Part shown: piece after piece, positions 33,743 to 42,604 of the stretch
Numbering within the stretch: the stretch's first letter is position 1
How the letters are laid out: every line of letters begins with the position of its first letter
Assembly (NCBI RefSeq): GCF_009183365.2
Contig: NZ_CP068230.1
Coordinates: 1,393,001 to 1,457,000, forward strand
DNA: 64,000 nt
Origin: Shewanella algae
GTDB taxonomy: Bacteria; Pseudomonadota; Gammaproteobacteria; Enterobacterales; Shewanellaceae
Direction of reading: 5' to 3'
Position numbers and translations under genes: made by a program
Notes under the pieces: model-generated
What the model saw: only the letters and a program-made list of their open reading frames with translations
What the model was told of the DNA's origin: nothing
Databases searched by the model: none

Positions 33743-36700
33743 ATGACAAATCACGGATGTATCGGCCCTTGTTGGCGGCAAATCAGCAGGCGATTCCTGG
33801 CCTTGTTGCTCTCCTGTATTGGCAGTTTTATATTGGCCAGCCCATTATTGGCCGATGACACTGAACTCTATGTTTATGAGTCCTCATCGCGCAGCGGTGC
33901 CCGGCCGCAAATGCTGATCATTTTCGATAACTCAGCCAGTATGGGTAATTATGTATACGATGTGGATGAGAGTTATTCTCCCGGCGCAGGTGGTGGCGCT
34001 CTTGAGCCCAAGAAAGAATTTATTTACTTCACCAAAGGTGCTCCTGATTCAGACAATATGCCGGTTCCGGGCAAGCAGGATAAGACCTGGCGTTTTTTGC
34101 GCAGCAATAACGGCTGCCAAACGTCCTGGGAATATCTGAACAAGTATGGGATTTATACCGGTTTTGTCCGTGAATACAGTTTCTCCGGACAAAATGGCAC
34201 CTGGAAAGAGTTGCCCGAAAACAATGGTGCCAATGTTACCCTGGTAGATTGTTTCGAGGATATTCAGGATGAGCGTTATGGCAATGCCGAAGGGATACCC
34301 GATGGTTTGCCGCTGGATAGTGCCGGTAACCGCAATCAAGTGATCAGCTACACCCAGGTCAGCAATGGCTCGACCGAGGCGCAGAAGAAGGCGGCTAAGG
34401 ACGCGGCCGAGCGCACAGGTTTTGGCACAGGTCGTGTGGTGACCCTCTACACAGAAGATTATCTACGCTGGTACCACAGCGACAAGAAAAAGGTCACCAA
34501 GACTCGCCTGCAACTCGCCCAGGAAGCGATTCAGAACGTGATTGTGACGACTCCCGGGGTGGATTTGGGACTGGCCATATTCAACCTCAACCATGACAGG
34601 GAAGGAGTGCGTGACGGCGGGCGGATCATCTCCGGGATAAAACAGCAGAGTGCTGCCAGTAAGATAGCACTTATCGAGAGTGTCAAGGAAATCGCTTACG
34701 CCCAGAATACACCCTTGTGTGAAACCCTCTACGAGGCCTATCGTTACTTTAGTGGTCAAGGGGTGTATTTTGGAGACGATGACAGCGATTACACTTTCTA
34801 CAAGAGGGACTATTGGGGGCGGGTTGTCACTGATCGTTGGGGCCGCCCCATAGTCACCCGCACCTACCTTACGGAAAATACGCCGCAAGCGGATCCGAGC
34901 ATTATCAAGAATGGCATCTATGATTCACCGTTTAAAAAATGTCAGAACCAAGCCTATGTAATCTATATCACAGATGGTGAGCCGACGCTGGATAGCGCCG
35001 CTGACGGCTTGGTGCAGGGGATGACCGGGGGCAAGGATGCCTATGTGAGCCGTAATGGCAACAGTTATCTCAGTGCCCTGAGCAGCTGGATGGCCAGCAA
35101 TGATGTCAACCCCAATATGGCCGGCAAACAGACGGTCAATACTTTTACCATAGGTTTCAGTGAGGGGGCGGCCAGGGCGGAAGCCTTGCTGAGAAAGACT
35201 GCTGAAAAAGGCGGCGGCCGTTACTTTGATGCCCAAAATGCCAGCAAGCTGCAGTCGGCAATCCAGTTGGTGGTCAATCAAATTCTGGAGAAGAATGCCA
35301 GTTTCACCTCGCCCTCAGTGGCCAGCAACAACTTTAACAAGGTGCAGACCTTTGACTCTGTGTACTACTCCATGTTTCTGCCCAACAAGGGCCCCCGTTG
35401 GCGTGGCAATATCAAGAAATTCAGGGTGACAGGCACAGGGGATGTGGTAGACAAAAACGGCAATCCGGCCATTGCCGACAATGGCAATATCAATACCTCG
35501 GCCTGCTCCTTCTGGAGCTCTCAGGCGGCTTGCAACGCCGGTGGTGATGGCGACGATGTCACCAAAGGTGGGGTGGCCGAGGCCCTCTATAACCAAAAGC
35601 AGCGCACTTTCTACGGCAATTTTGCTTCCAAAGGCGGTTTGTCGCCCCTGACCAAGGCCGCGGCCAGCAGTTACGCCGGTGGCGAGGCCAAGCTGGCGCA
35701 GCATATGGGAGTAGACAAAAGCCAACTGCAGGATCTGTTCGACTGGGTTATCGGCAAGGATATTGACGATGACAACCAAAACAACAGCCGCAGCGATAAG
35801 CGCCATGACCTTCTGGGCGACCCCTTGCATTCCAAACCTTTGGCCATAGATTTCGGTTCGTCCGCAAAGAACCCGGATATCCGTATTCTGGTGGGCAGTA
35901 ACCACGGCATGCTGCATATGTTTCAGGACAAAGGGGACTCGGTCAATGAGAGCTGGGCCTTTATGCCTTGGGAATTTTTGCCCAATCTGGCAACGCTCAG
36001 AGCCAACGTACCTTCCGGCGTGCATTCGGTTTATGGTTTTGATGGCTCACCCGTGGCTTATATCAAGCGCAGCGGCAACAAGATGGAGAAGGCTTGGGTA
36101 TTTATGGGGCTGCGGCGTGGTGGCCGTGGTTACTACGCCATGAATGTGACCAATCCGGATAAGCCTAGCTTGATGTGGCATATCAGCGCAGACTCGGCCG
36201 GCATGAGTGAGTTGGGGCAAAGCTGGGCCAAGCCTGTGGTGACCACCATTCCAGGTCAGGGTGATAAGCCGGTGCTCATCTTTGGGGCAGGGTACTCTCC
36301 GGCCAAGGATACTCTGGAGGTCGGTGGCGCCGATAGCCAGGGCCGAGGGGTGTTCATTCTGGATGCCGAAACCGGCAAGTTACTGCACAGATTTGGCCCC
36401 GGCGGTGATACTCCAATGCCGGGGCTGAGGGATAGCATTCCCAATTCGGTCGCGATTCTTGACAGCAATGGTGATGGCGTTACTGACCGTATCTATGCCA
36501 CAGATACCGGGGCCAATGTTTGGCGGCTGGATATGGCTGGTGCCGACACCAAACAATGGAGTGCCTTCAAGTTTGCTTCTCTTGGCGGCAGCACAGAGAA
36601 TACCGACAGGCGCTTCTTTGCCGCCCCTGTGGTGGCGCAAACCATGTTTGGCAATCTGAGCGAGAACCGTGTCACGGTCAACGGCCAGTCAAAGACGGTG

Positions 36701-37351
36701 ATTTCGGCGCAGCAGATCCCTTACGATGCCGTGGTGGTCGGCTCCGGACTCAGGCCATCTCCATCGAACACCAGTCGCTCGGACATGTTCTTTGTTCTGC
36801 AGGACAGAAATACCCTTAGTCAGAGTTTCAAAGGCAAGGCAGTGCCTCAGGCACTGACATTAGCGGATCTTTACGATGTGACTGCCAAGGCACCGGCTTC
36901 AGAGAAAGAACATATTGCTTTTGGCCGCAAGCGCGGTTGGTATTACGACTTTACCCGCAATGGTGAAAAAAGCCTTTCCGATGCCAGTATCATCAAAGGG
37001 CGAGTTTTCTTTACCTCCTATGTACCCGGCTCGCAGACCTCCACCAACCAGTGTTTGGTTGCCGGGCAGGGCTACCTCTATGGCTTTGATCTGCACAAGG
37101 GCACCCGCAGTTACACAAAAACCTATCTGGAGATGGGAGAGAGTGTCCCGGATACACCGCAGTTGGTTGTGCCGCCCAATATCAGGAGTGATGGCACTGT
37201 GGCCGATAGCTATATGTATTTGATAGGCATTGGCAATGCCGGCGAAAAGATGGAGAAGGTGAAGCCGGATCCAGGCTGCCCATCCGGCGATCACAAGTGT
37301 GTCGGCGGCGGCCCGTCTACCAACAAGATTTATTACTATCAGGCCAACTGA
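33743..37351 (+). CDS. PilY1-like protein, module 2 (VWA plus PilC/PilY beta-propeller)
   Basis: This 1202-residue paralogue of the 29295-32867 product has the same plan: signal peptide to about residue 37, metal-site motif D62-x-S64-x-S66 in LIIFDNSASM, the YITDGEPT strand, and the beta-propeller with calcium loop DxNxDGxxD at residues 907-915. The two proteins are identical at most positions by eye, and long DNA runs are shared exactly. It differs by a longer loop in the VWA half containing a duplicated WGR unit (WGRVVTDRWGRP), where module 1 has a short NSDGKVVD. The signal peptides differ completely. Its small partner gene starts about 10 bases after the stop. Probable role as in module 1: tip adhesin or regulator of a pilus-like machine. 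Confidence 0.9.
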   Translation: MTNHGCIGPCWRQISRRFLALLLSCIGSFILASPLLADDTELYVYESSSRSGARPQMLIIFDNSASMGNYVYDVDESYSPGAGGGALEPKKEFIYFTKGAPDSDNMPVPGKQDKTWRFLRSNNGCQTSWEYLNKYGIYTGFVREYSFSGQNGTWKELPENNGANVTLVDCFEDIQDERYGNAEGIPDGLPLDSAGNRNQVISYTQVSNGSTEAQKKAAKDAAERTGFGTGRVVTLYTEDYLRWYHSDKKKVTKTRLQLAQEAIQNVIVTTPGVDLGLAIFNLNHDREGVRDGGRIISGIKQQSAASKIALIESVKEIAYAQNTPLCETLYEAYRYFSGQGVYFGDDDSDYTFYKRDYWGRVVTDRWGRPIVTRTYLTENTPQADPSIIKNGIYDSPFKKCQNQAYVIYITDGEPTLDSAADGLVQGMTGGKDAYVSRNGNSYLSALSSWMASNDVNPNMAGKQTVNTFTIGFSEGAARAEALLRKTAEKGGGRYFDAQNASKLQSAIQLVVNQILEKNASFTSPSVASNNFNKVQTFDSVYYSMFLPNKGPRWRGNIKKFRVTGTGDVVDKNGNPAIADNGNINTSACSFWSSQAACNAGGDGDDVTKGGVAEALYNQKQRTFYGNFASKGGLSPLTKAAASSYAGGEAKLAQHMGVDKSQLQDLFDWVIGKDIDDDNQNNSRSDKRHDLLGDPLHSKPLAIDFGSSAKNPDIRILVGSNHGMLHMFQDKGDSVNESWAFMPWEFLPNLATLRANVPSGVHSVYGFDGSPVAYIKRSGNKMEKAWVFMGLRRGGRGYYAMNVTNPDKPSLMWHISADSAGMSELGQSWAKPVVTTIPGQGDKPVLIFGAGYSPAKDTLEVGGADSQGRGVFILDAETGKLLHRFGPGGDTPMPGLRDSIPNSVAILDSNGDGVTDRIYATDTGANVWRLDMAGADTKQWSAFKFASLGGSTENTDRRFFAAPVVAQTMFGNLSENRVTVNGQSKTVISAQQIPYDAVVVGSGLRPSPSNTSRSDMFFVLQDRNTLSQSFKGKAVPQALTLADLYDVTAKAPASEKEHIAFGRKRGWYYDFTRNGEKSLSDASIIKGRVFFTSYVPGSQTSTNQCLVAGQGYLYGFDLHKGTRSYTKTYLEMGESVPDTPQLVVPPNIRSDGTVADSYMYLIGIGNAGEKMEKVKPDPGCPSGDHKCVGGGPSTNKIYYYQAN

Positions 37352-37361
37352 GGAGCGGATG

Positions 37362-37676
37362 ATGCACAAGCTGATGTTGTCTTTGGCCATACTCTTGAGT
37401 CTGCCCCTGGCTGCCGCACAGCCCAAGGGGCAACGTCAGGACTATAAGTGCCTAGTGGAAACAACAAGAGCGGCGCAGGAGATTATTCGGGTCTCCTGGG
37501 ATCCGGCCAAGGCCGAGCTCTACCAGCGGCAGATGCCGGGAATGAAGCTGGAGCGGATAGGTAACCGCGGCAAACGCCATTATGTGCGTGAAGTGTTTGA
37601 GTGTGTGCCCAGAGAGCAGGCGTTTCGCTCGGACAGTGGCAGGCAGTTGGACGATTCTGAAGCGGGCCTGGGTTAA
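37362..37676 (+). CDS. Small periplasmic partner of PilY1-like protein, module 2 (TapY2-like)
   Basis: The 104-residue protein starts at ATG 37362, six bases after GGAG; an ATG one codon earlier is possible but too close to the ribosome site. A signal peptide (LSLAILLSLPLAAA) precedes a core almost the same as the module 1 protein: QDYKCLVETTR, EIIRVSWDP, KAELYQRQMPGMKLERIG, REVFEC. The two cysteines are kept. The C-terminal tails of the two copies differ, so the conserved part (about residues 24-82) is the likely functional unit. A strong terminator ends the module eight bases later. Confidence 0.75.
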   Translation: MHKLMLSLAILLSLPLAAAQPKGQRQDYKCLVETTRAAQEIIRVSWDPAKAELYQRQMPGMKLERIGNRGKRHYVREVFECVPREQAFRSDSGRQLDDSEAGLG

Positions 37677-37683
37677 AGGAAAT

Positions 37684-37714
37684 AAAAAACGGAGGCGTTT
37701 GCCTCCGTTTTTTG
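37684..37714. terminator. Bidirectional terminator between module 2 and ettA
   Basis: AAAAAACGGAGGC pairs with GCCTCCGTTTTTT around GTTT, with A and T runs at either end, between convergent genes. Confidence 0.93.
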
Positions 37715-37727
37715 TACGGTTTTTCTA

Positions 37728-39395
37728 TTACTTGGTCATCCGCTTGTACTTGAGTCTGTGCGGCTCAATCACATCGGCACCGAATTGGTTTTTCAGCCAG
37801 GCCGAGTATTCTGTGTAGTTACCTTCGTAGAAATTAACCTGACCCTCGTCTCGGTAGTCGAGGATGTGAGTACAGATACGGTCGAGGAACCAACGGTCGT
37901 GCGAGATCACCATGGCGCAGCCGGGGAATTCCAACAGCGCTTCTTCCAGTGCCCGCAGAGTTTCCACGTCCAGATCGTTGGTCGGTTCGTCGAGCAGCAA
38001 CACGTTGCCGCCGGCCTGCAGCAGCTTGGCCAGATGCACCCGGTTACGTTCACCGCCGGAAAGTGAGCCGATGATCTTCTGCTGATCGCCACCACGGAAG
38101 TTGAAGCGACCGACATAGGCGCGGCTCGGGATCTCCAGATTGTTGATCCGCATTATGTCCTGACCGCCGGAGATCTCTTCCCAAACCGTGTTCTTGTCGT
38201 TCATCGAGTCACGGAACTGTTCCACAGAGGCGATTTGTACTGTATCACCTATCTCGATTTCACCGCTGTCCGGTTGCTCGGCGCCACTGAGCATTCTGAA
38301 CAGGGTCGACTTACCGGCACCGTTGGCACCGATAATACCGACGATGGCGCCCTTGGGAACGCTGAAGCTTAAGTTGTCTATCAGAATGCGGTCACCATAG
38401 CTCTTGGTGAGATTACGCACCTCAATCACCTTGTCACCCAGACGAGGACCGGGCGGAATAAACAGCTCATTGGTCTCGTTGCGGCGCTGATAATCTGAGC
38501 TGTTCAGCTCTTCGAAGCGGGCCATACGGGCCTTGCCCTTGGACTGACGTCCCTTGGCACCCTGACGCACCCACTCCAATTCCTTGGCAATCGTCTTCTG
38601 GCGGGCGCTTTCGCTGGCGGCTTCCTGCTTCAGACGGGCATCTTTCTGTTCCAGCCAGGAGGAGTAGTTGCCCTGCCATGGGATACCTTCACCCCGGTCC
38701 AGTTCCAGGATCCAGCCGGCGGCATTGTCGAGGAAGTAACGGTCGTGGGTAATGGCGACCACAGTGCCTGAGTATTCCTGCAGGAAGTGCTCCAGCCAGG
38801 CAACGGATTCGGCATCCAGGTGGTTGGTCGGTTCGTCCAGCAGCAGCATCTCCGGCTTTTCCAGCAGCAGACGACAGATGGCCACCCGGCGACGTTCACC
38901 CCCGGAGAGCACCTCCACCTTGGCGTCCCATTCCGGCAGACGCAGGGCGTTGGCGGCGCGCTCGAGAATGTTGTCCAGATTGTGGGCATCCTGGGCCTGA
39001 ATGATGGCTTCCAGCTCGCCTTGCTCCTTGGCCAGGGCGTCGAAGTCGGCATCCGGCTCGGCATAGGCCGCATAGACTTCATCCAGACGCTTGAGGGCGT
39101 TTTTGGCTTCGCTGACGGCTTCTTCTATGGTTTCCCGTACTGTCTTGTTGGGATCAAGCTGGGGCTCCTGGGGCAGGTAACCTATCTTGAGTCCCGGCAT
39201 GGGACGGGCTTCACCTTCAATTTCTGTGTCCAGACCTGCCATGATTTTCAACAGGGTGGATTTACCCGAGCCGTTGAGACCCAGAACACCAATTTTGGCG
39301 CCGGGGAAGAAACTCAATGAAATATCTTTGAGGATCTGCTTTTTGGGCGGCACTATTTTGCCGACCCTCAGCATGCTGTATACAAACTGAGCCAT
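37728..39395 (-). CDS. ettA: Energy-dependent translational throttle protein EttA (ABC-F)
   Basis: The 555-residue protein has two ABC ATPase domains and no membrane helices. Domain 1 shows GVLGLNGSGKSTLL and LSGGERRRVAICRLLLEKP; domain 2 shows GIIGANGAGKSTLF and LSGGERNRVHLAKLL, with LLLDEPTNHLDAES and LLLDEPTNDLDVET. The linker between them carries a charged coiled coil. EttA binds the ribosomal E site and restrains the first elongation step when ADP is high. Length and the N-terminal AQFVYSMLRVGKIVPPKKQI match EttA rather than Uup or YheS. It is transcribed alone and convergent with the PilY1 module. Confidence 0.95.
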   Translation of the reverse strand: MAQFVYSMLRVGKIVPPKKQILKDISLSFFPGAKIGVLGLNGSGKSTLLKIMAGLDTEIEGEARPMPGLKIGYLPQEPQLDPNKTVRETIEEAVSEAKNALKRLDEVYAAYAEPDADFDALAKEQGELEAIIQAQDAHNLDNILERAANALRLPEWDAKVEVLSGGERRRVAICRLLLEKPEMLLLDEPTNHLDAESVAWLEHFLQEYSGTVVAITHDRYFLDNAAGWILELDRGEGIPWQGNYSSWLEQKDARLKQEAASESARQKTIAKELEWVRQGAKGRQSKGKARMARFEELNSSDYQRRNETNELFIPPGPRLGDKVIEVRNLTKSYGDRILIDNLSFSVPKGAIVGIIGANGAGKSTLFRMLSGAEQPDSGEIEIGDTVQIASVEQFRDSMNDKNTVWEEISGGQDIMRINNLEIPSRAYVGRFNFRGGDQQKIIGSLSGGERNRVHLAKLLQAGGNVLLLDEPTNDLDVETLRALEEALLEFPGCAMVISHDRWFLDRICTHILDYRDEGQVNFYEGNYTEYSAWLKNQFGADVIEPHRLKYKRMTK

Positions 39396-39623
39396 ATTGT
39401 TTCTCTGTTGTCCTGAACTGAGTTTTCCTAAACTGGCGGCAGTTTACCAATTTGCCAGGGCTCCTGCCAGATGCGGCCGGATAGCGGCACCATTGTTCAG
39501 CAAATGAAACATAGTCATCTGCTGACACAAGGATTTTCATCATCCTGCGACTGGGATATTTGTCACACTCAGAGTAGAATACCGCGCAACCCTACCAATA
39601 AGATTTGCCAGCTGGAGTGACAG

Positions 39624-40877
39624 ATGCTGAAGAAAAGTATGAACATTGCCGACTATGATCCTGAGCTGTTCAAGGCGATTGAGGATGAAACCCGTCGTCA
39701 GGAAGAGCACATTGAGCTGATCGCCTCCGAAAACTACACCAGCCCCAGAGTCATGGAAGCCCAGGGCTCACAACTGACCAACAAGTATGCCGAAGGTTAT
39801 CCAGGCAAGCGTTACTACGGTGGTTGTGAGTATGTCGATGTGGTGGAGACTCTGGCAATTGAGCGTGCCAAGCAGCTGTTTGGCGCTACTTACGCCAACG
39901 TTCAGCCACACTCAGGTTCACAGGCCAACAGCGCGGTTTATATGGCGTTGCTGCAACCCGGCGATACCGTACTGGGGATGAACCTGGCTCACGGTGGTCA
40001 CTTGACCCACGGCTCTCCGGTTAACTTTTCCGGCAAGCTGTATAACATCATTCCTTACGGTATCGATGAGTCCGGCAAGATTGACTACAGCGAACTCGAA
40101 ACGCTGGCGCTGGAACACAAGCCCAAGATGATCATTGGCGGCTTCTCGGCCTACTCAGGCATAGTTGACTGGGCCAAGCTGCGCGAAATCGCCGACAAGA
40201 TTGGTGCTTACCTGTTTGTCGATATGGCACACGTGGCCGGTCTTATCGCTGCCGGTGTTTATCCTAACCCTGTGCCGCACGCCCACGTGGTGACTTCGAC
40301 CACTCACAAGACGCTGGCCGGTCCCCGCGGTGGTGTGATTCTGTCGGCTGCCGACGATGAAGATCTGTACAAGAAGCTGAATTCCGCGGTATTCCCGGGC
40401 GGTCAGGGTGGTCCTCTGATGCACGTTATCGCCGGTAAAGCCGTGGCCTTCAAAGAAGCACTGGAGCCGGAATTCAAAACCTATCAGCAGCAGGTGGTCA
40501 ATAACGCCAAGGCCATGGTTGAGGTGTTCCTCGAACGCGGTTACAAGATAGTTTCCGGCGGTACCAGCAACCATCTGATGCTGGTGGACCTGATTGGCCG
40601 TGAGCTGACCGGTAAAGAAGCCGACGCCGCTCTGGGCCGCGCCAACATCACAGTCAACAAGAACTCTGTGCCTAACGACCCCCGCTCACCCTTTGTGACC
40701 TCCGGGGTGCGTATCGGTACTCCGGCCATCACTCGCCGCGGTTTCAAGGAAGCCGAAGCCCGTGAACTGACCGGCTGGATCTGTGATGTGCTCGACAATG
40801 CTCACGATGACGCCGTTATCGAGCGTGTTAAGGGCCAGGTGCTGGAACTGTGCGCTCGCTTCCCTGTTTACGGTTAA
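39624..40877 (+). CDS. glyA: Serine hydroxymethyltransferase
   Basis: The 417-residue PLP enzyme converts serine and tetrahydrofolate to glycine and methylene-tetrahydrofolate. It matches E. coli GlyA closely along its length: IELIASENYTSPRVMEAQGS, YAEGYPGKRYYGGCEYVD, LFVDMAHVAGLIAAG, and VVTSTTHKTLAGPRGG with the Schiff-base lysine. The ATG at 39624 follows CTGGAG; the in-frame ATG at 39639 is internal, as in E. coli, which also starts MLKxxMNIADYD. A terminator follows, then nrdR in the same direction. Confidence 0.97.
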   Translation: MLKKSMNIADYDPELFKAIEDETRRQEEHIELIASENYTSPRVMEAQGSQLTNKYAEGYPGKRYYGGCEYVDVVETLAIERAKQLFGATYANVQPHSGSQANSAVYMALLQPGDTVLGMNLAHGGHLTHGSPVNFSGKLYNIIPYGIDESGKIDYSELETLALEHKPKMIIGGFSAYSGIVDWAKLREIADKIGAYLFVDMAHVAGLIAAGVYPNPVPHAHVVTSTTHKTLAGPRGGVILSAADDEDLYKKLNSAVFPGGQGGPLMHVIAGKAVAFKEALEPEFKTYQQQVVNNAKAMVEVFLERGYKIVSGGTSNHLMLVDLIGRELTGKEADAALGRANITVNKNSVPNDPRSPFVTSGVRIGTPAITRRGFKEAEARELTGWICDVLDNAHDDAVIERVKGQVLELCARFPVYG

Positions 40878-40905
40878 CCTTTTCAAGGGAATAGGATAAA
40901 CTTCG

Positions 40906-40934
40906 ATGGCCGCTGAATTCAGCGGCCATTTTTG
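40906..40934 (+). terminator. Terminator between glyA and nrdR
   Basis: ATGGCCGCTG pairs with CAGCGGCCAT around AATT, followed by a T run. Confidence 0.9.
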
Positions 40935-40986
40935 TTTCTGCCATTTAGCAGCATCCGCTGCCGGCAACTGAGCACCAGGAGGCATA

Positions 40987-41439
40987 ATGCATTGTCCATT
41001 TTGCAGTGCGACGGATACCAAGGTGATAGATTCCAGGCTGGTGGCAGACGGTCATCAGGTGCGCCGTCGCCGGGAATGTACTCTGTGTCATGAACGCTTT
41101 ACCACCTTTGAAGGTGCCGAGCTTGTCATGCCCAGAGTGATCAAGCGCGATGGCAGCAGGCAACCGTTCGATGAGGACAAGCTGCGCGGCGGTATGCTGC
41201 GCGCCGCCGAGAAGCGTCCGGTTTCCATGGATAAGATTGAAGAGGCGATCAGCAAGATCAAGTCCACCCTCAGAGCCACAGGCGAGCGGGAAGTGACCTC
41301 GGAAATGATCGGCAATCTGATGATGGATCATCTTATTGAGCTGGATAAGGTGGCCTATATTCGCTTTGCCTCTGTGTATCGTGCCTTTGAAGATGTGTCA
41401 GAGTTTGGTGAAGCGATTGCCAAGCTGGAGAAAAAATAG
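40987..41439 (+). CDS. nrdR: Transcriptional repressor NrdR of ribonucleotide reductase genes
   Basis: The 150-residue protein begins with the zinc ribbon: Cys 3 and 6, Cys 31 and 34 (MHCPFC, then ECTLCHERF), and continues with an ATP-cone domain (VIKRDGSRQPFDEDKLRGG onward). NrdR senses ATP/dATP and represses ribonucleotide reductase operons. The location just before ribD is the usual place in gammaproteobacteria. A GGAGG ribosome site lies before the ATG. Confidence 0.97.
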   Translation: MHCPFCSATDTKVIDSRLVADGHQVRRRRECTLCHERFTTFEGAELVMPRVIKRDGSRQPFDEDKLRGGMLRAAEKRPVSMDKIEEAISKIKSTLRATGEREVTSEMIGNLMMDHLIELDKVAYIRFASVYRAFEDVSEFGEAIAKLEKK

Positions 41440-41479
41440 GCTGTCAGTCACAGCCAACTGTTAAGTAACGGAAACCCTC

Positions 41480-42604
41480 ATGTGGTCCAATACTGATATC
41501 GCCATGATGAGCCGCGCCATAATGCTGGCTCGCCGTGGCCGTTATACAACCCGCCCCAACCCCAATGTCGGCTGCGTCATCATAGATGCCGATGGCAAGA
41601 TTGTCGGCGAAGGCTGGCACCAACGTGCCGGTGAGCCCCATGCCGAAGTACATGCCCTGAAAATGGCCGCTGACAAGGCCCGCGGTGCTACTGCCTATGT
41701 CACCCTCGAACCTTGCAGTCACTATGGTCGCACGCCGCCCTGTGCCGAAGCCTTAATTAAACATGGCCTCAAGCGGGTGGTGGTGGCAATGACAGATCCC
41801 AACCCTCAGGTGGCCGGCCAAGGTATCGGCATGCTGCAGGAGGCCGGGGTTCAGGTGCAGAGCGGTCTCTTGGCCGAACAGGCCAGAGAGTTGAATCCGG
41901 GCTTTTTATCGCGGATGGAGCGAAATCGCCCCTGGGTCACCCTCAAGCTGGCGGCGAGTCTCGATGGCAAGACGGCACTGGCCAACGGTGAGTCCAAATG
42001 GATAACCGGCCCCGAGGCGCGCCGCGACGTGCAAAGGCTCAGAGCCCGCAGTTGCGCTCTGCTCACCGGCATTGAAACCGTATTGGCCGATGACCCTTCC
42101 CTGAATGTCCGGCACGCTGAGCTTGGCAGCCTGGGTGAAACCCTCAGCGAGCAACAGCTTATTCAACCGCTGCGAGTGATACTCGACAGCAACTGCCGTA
42201 TGCCGCTCGATGCCAGGCTGTTGCAAATTGCCAGCCCGGTGCTCTTGGTCAGCTGCCGTCCCTATGAGGATGAATTCCTAGCCGCTTTGCCGCCTTATGT
42301 CACCACTTTGGTGCTGGCCGGTGAAGACAACAGAGTCGATATCGCGGCGCTGATGCAACACCTGAACCAGAGCTGCAATGCGGTGTTGGTCGAAGCCGGG
42401 GCAACGCTTTGCGGCGCCTTTATTACCGCGGGGTTGGCCGATGAGATGCTGCTTTATCAAGCCCCGAAACTGCTTGGCGCCGCTGGCCGAAACCTGCTGG
42501 CCTTGCCAAACTATCAGCAGATAGCCGATACCCCGGCGATACGGGTAACTGATCAACGTAAGCTGGGCAATGATACCCGGCTTACTCTCAAGATAGGTGA
42601 TTGA
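41480..42604 (+). CDS. ribD: Bifunctional riboflavin deaminase/reductase RibD
   Basis: The 374-residue protein performs the deamination and the reduction of the pyrimidine intermediate in riboflavin synthesis. The deaminase half (residues 1-150) shows the zinc site GEPHAEVHALKMA and LEPCSHYGRTPPCAEAL. The reductase half shows PWVTLKLAASLDGKTAL and the C-terminal strand region with ADEMLLYQAPKLLG. Its stop codon is directly followed by the ATG of ribE with no gap. It starts 40 bases after nrdR and belongs to the nrdR-ribD-ribE-ribBX-ribH-nusB run. Confidence 0.97.
   Translation: MWSNTDIAMMSRAIMLARRGRYTTRPNPNVGCVIIDADGKIVGEGWHQRAGEPHAEVHALKMAADKARGATAYVTLEPCSHYGRTPPCAEALIKHGLKRVVVAMTDPNPQVAGQGIGMLQEAGVQVQSGLLAEQARELNPGFLSRMERNRPWVTLKLAASLDGKTALANGESKWITGPEARRDVQRLRARSCALLTGIETVLADDPSLNVRHAELGSLGETLSEQQLIQPLRVILDSNCRMPLDARLLQIASPVLLVSCRPYEDEFLAALPPYVTTLVLAGEDNRVDIAALMQHLNQSCNAVLVEAGATLCGAFITAGLADEMLLYQAPKLLGAAGRNLLALPNYQQIADTPAIRVTDQRKLGNDTRLTLKIGD

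Noticed and set aside
29295..37676. Tandem modules as part of a mobile element
   Set aside because: No integrase, transposase, terminal repeat or tRNA boundary is visible, and base composition of the genes matches the neighbours.
39501..39520. MetR-like half sites before glyA (TGAA-N5-GTCA)
   Set aside because: Only one half matches the TGAA-N5-TTCA pattern well; too weak to report as a site.
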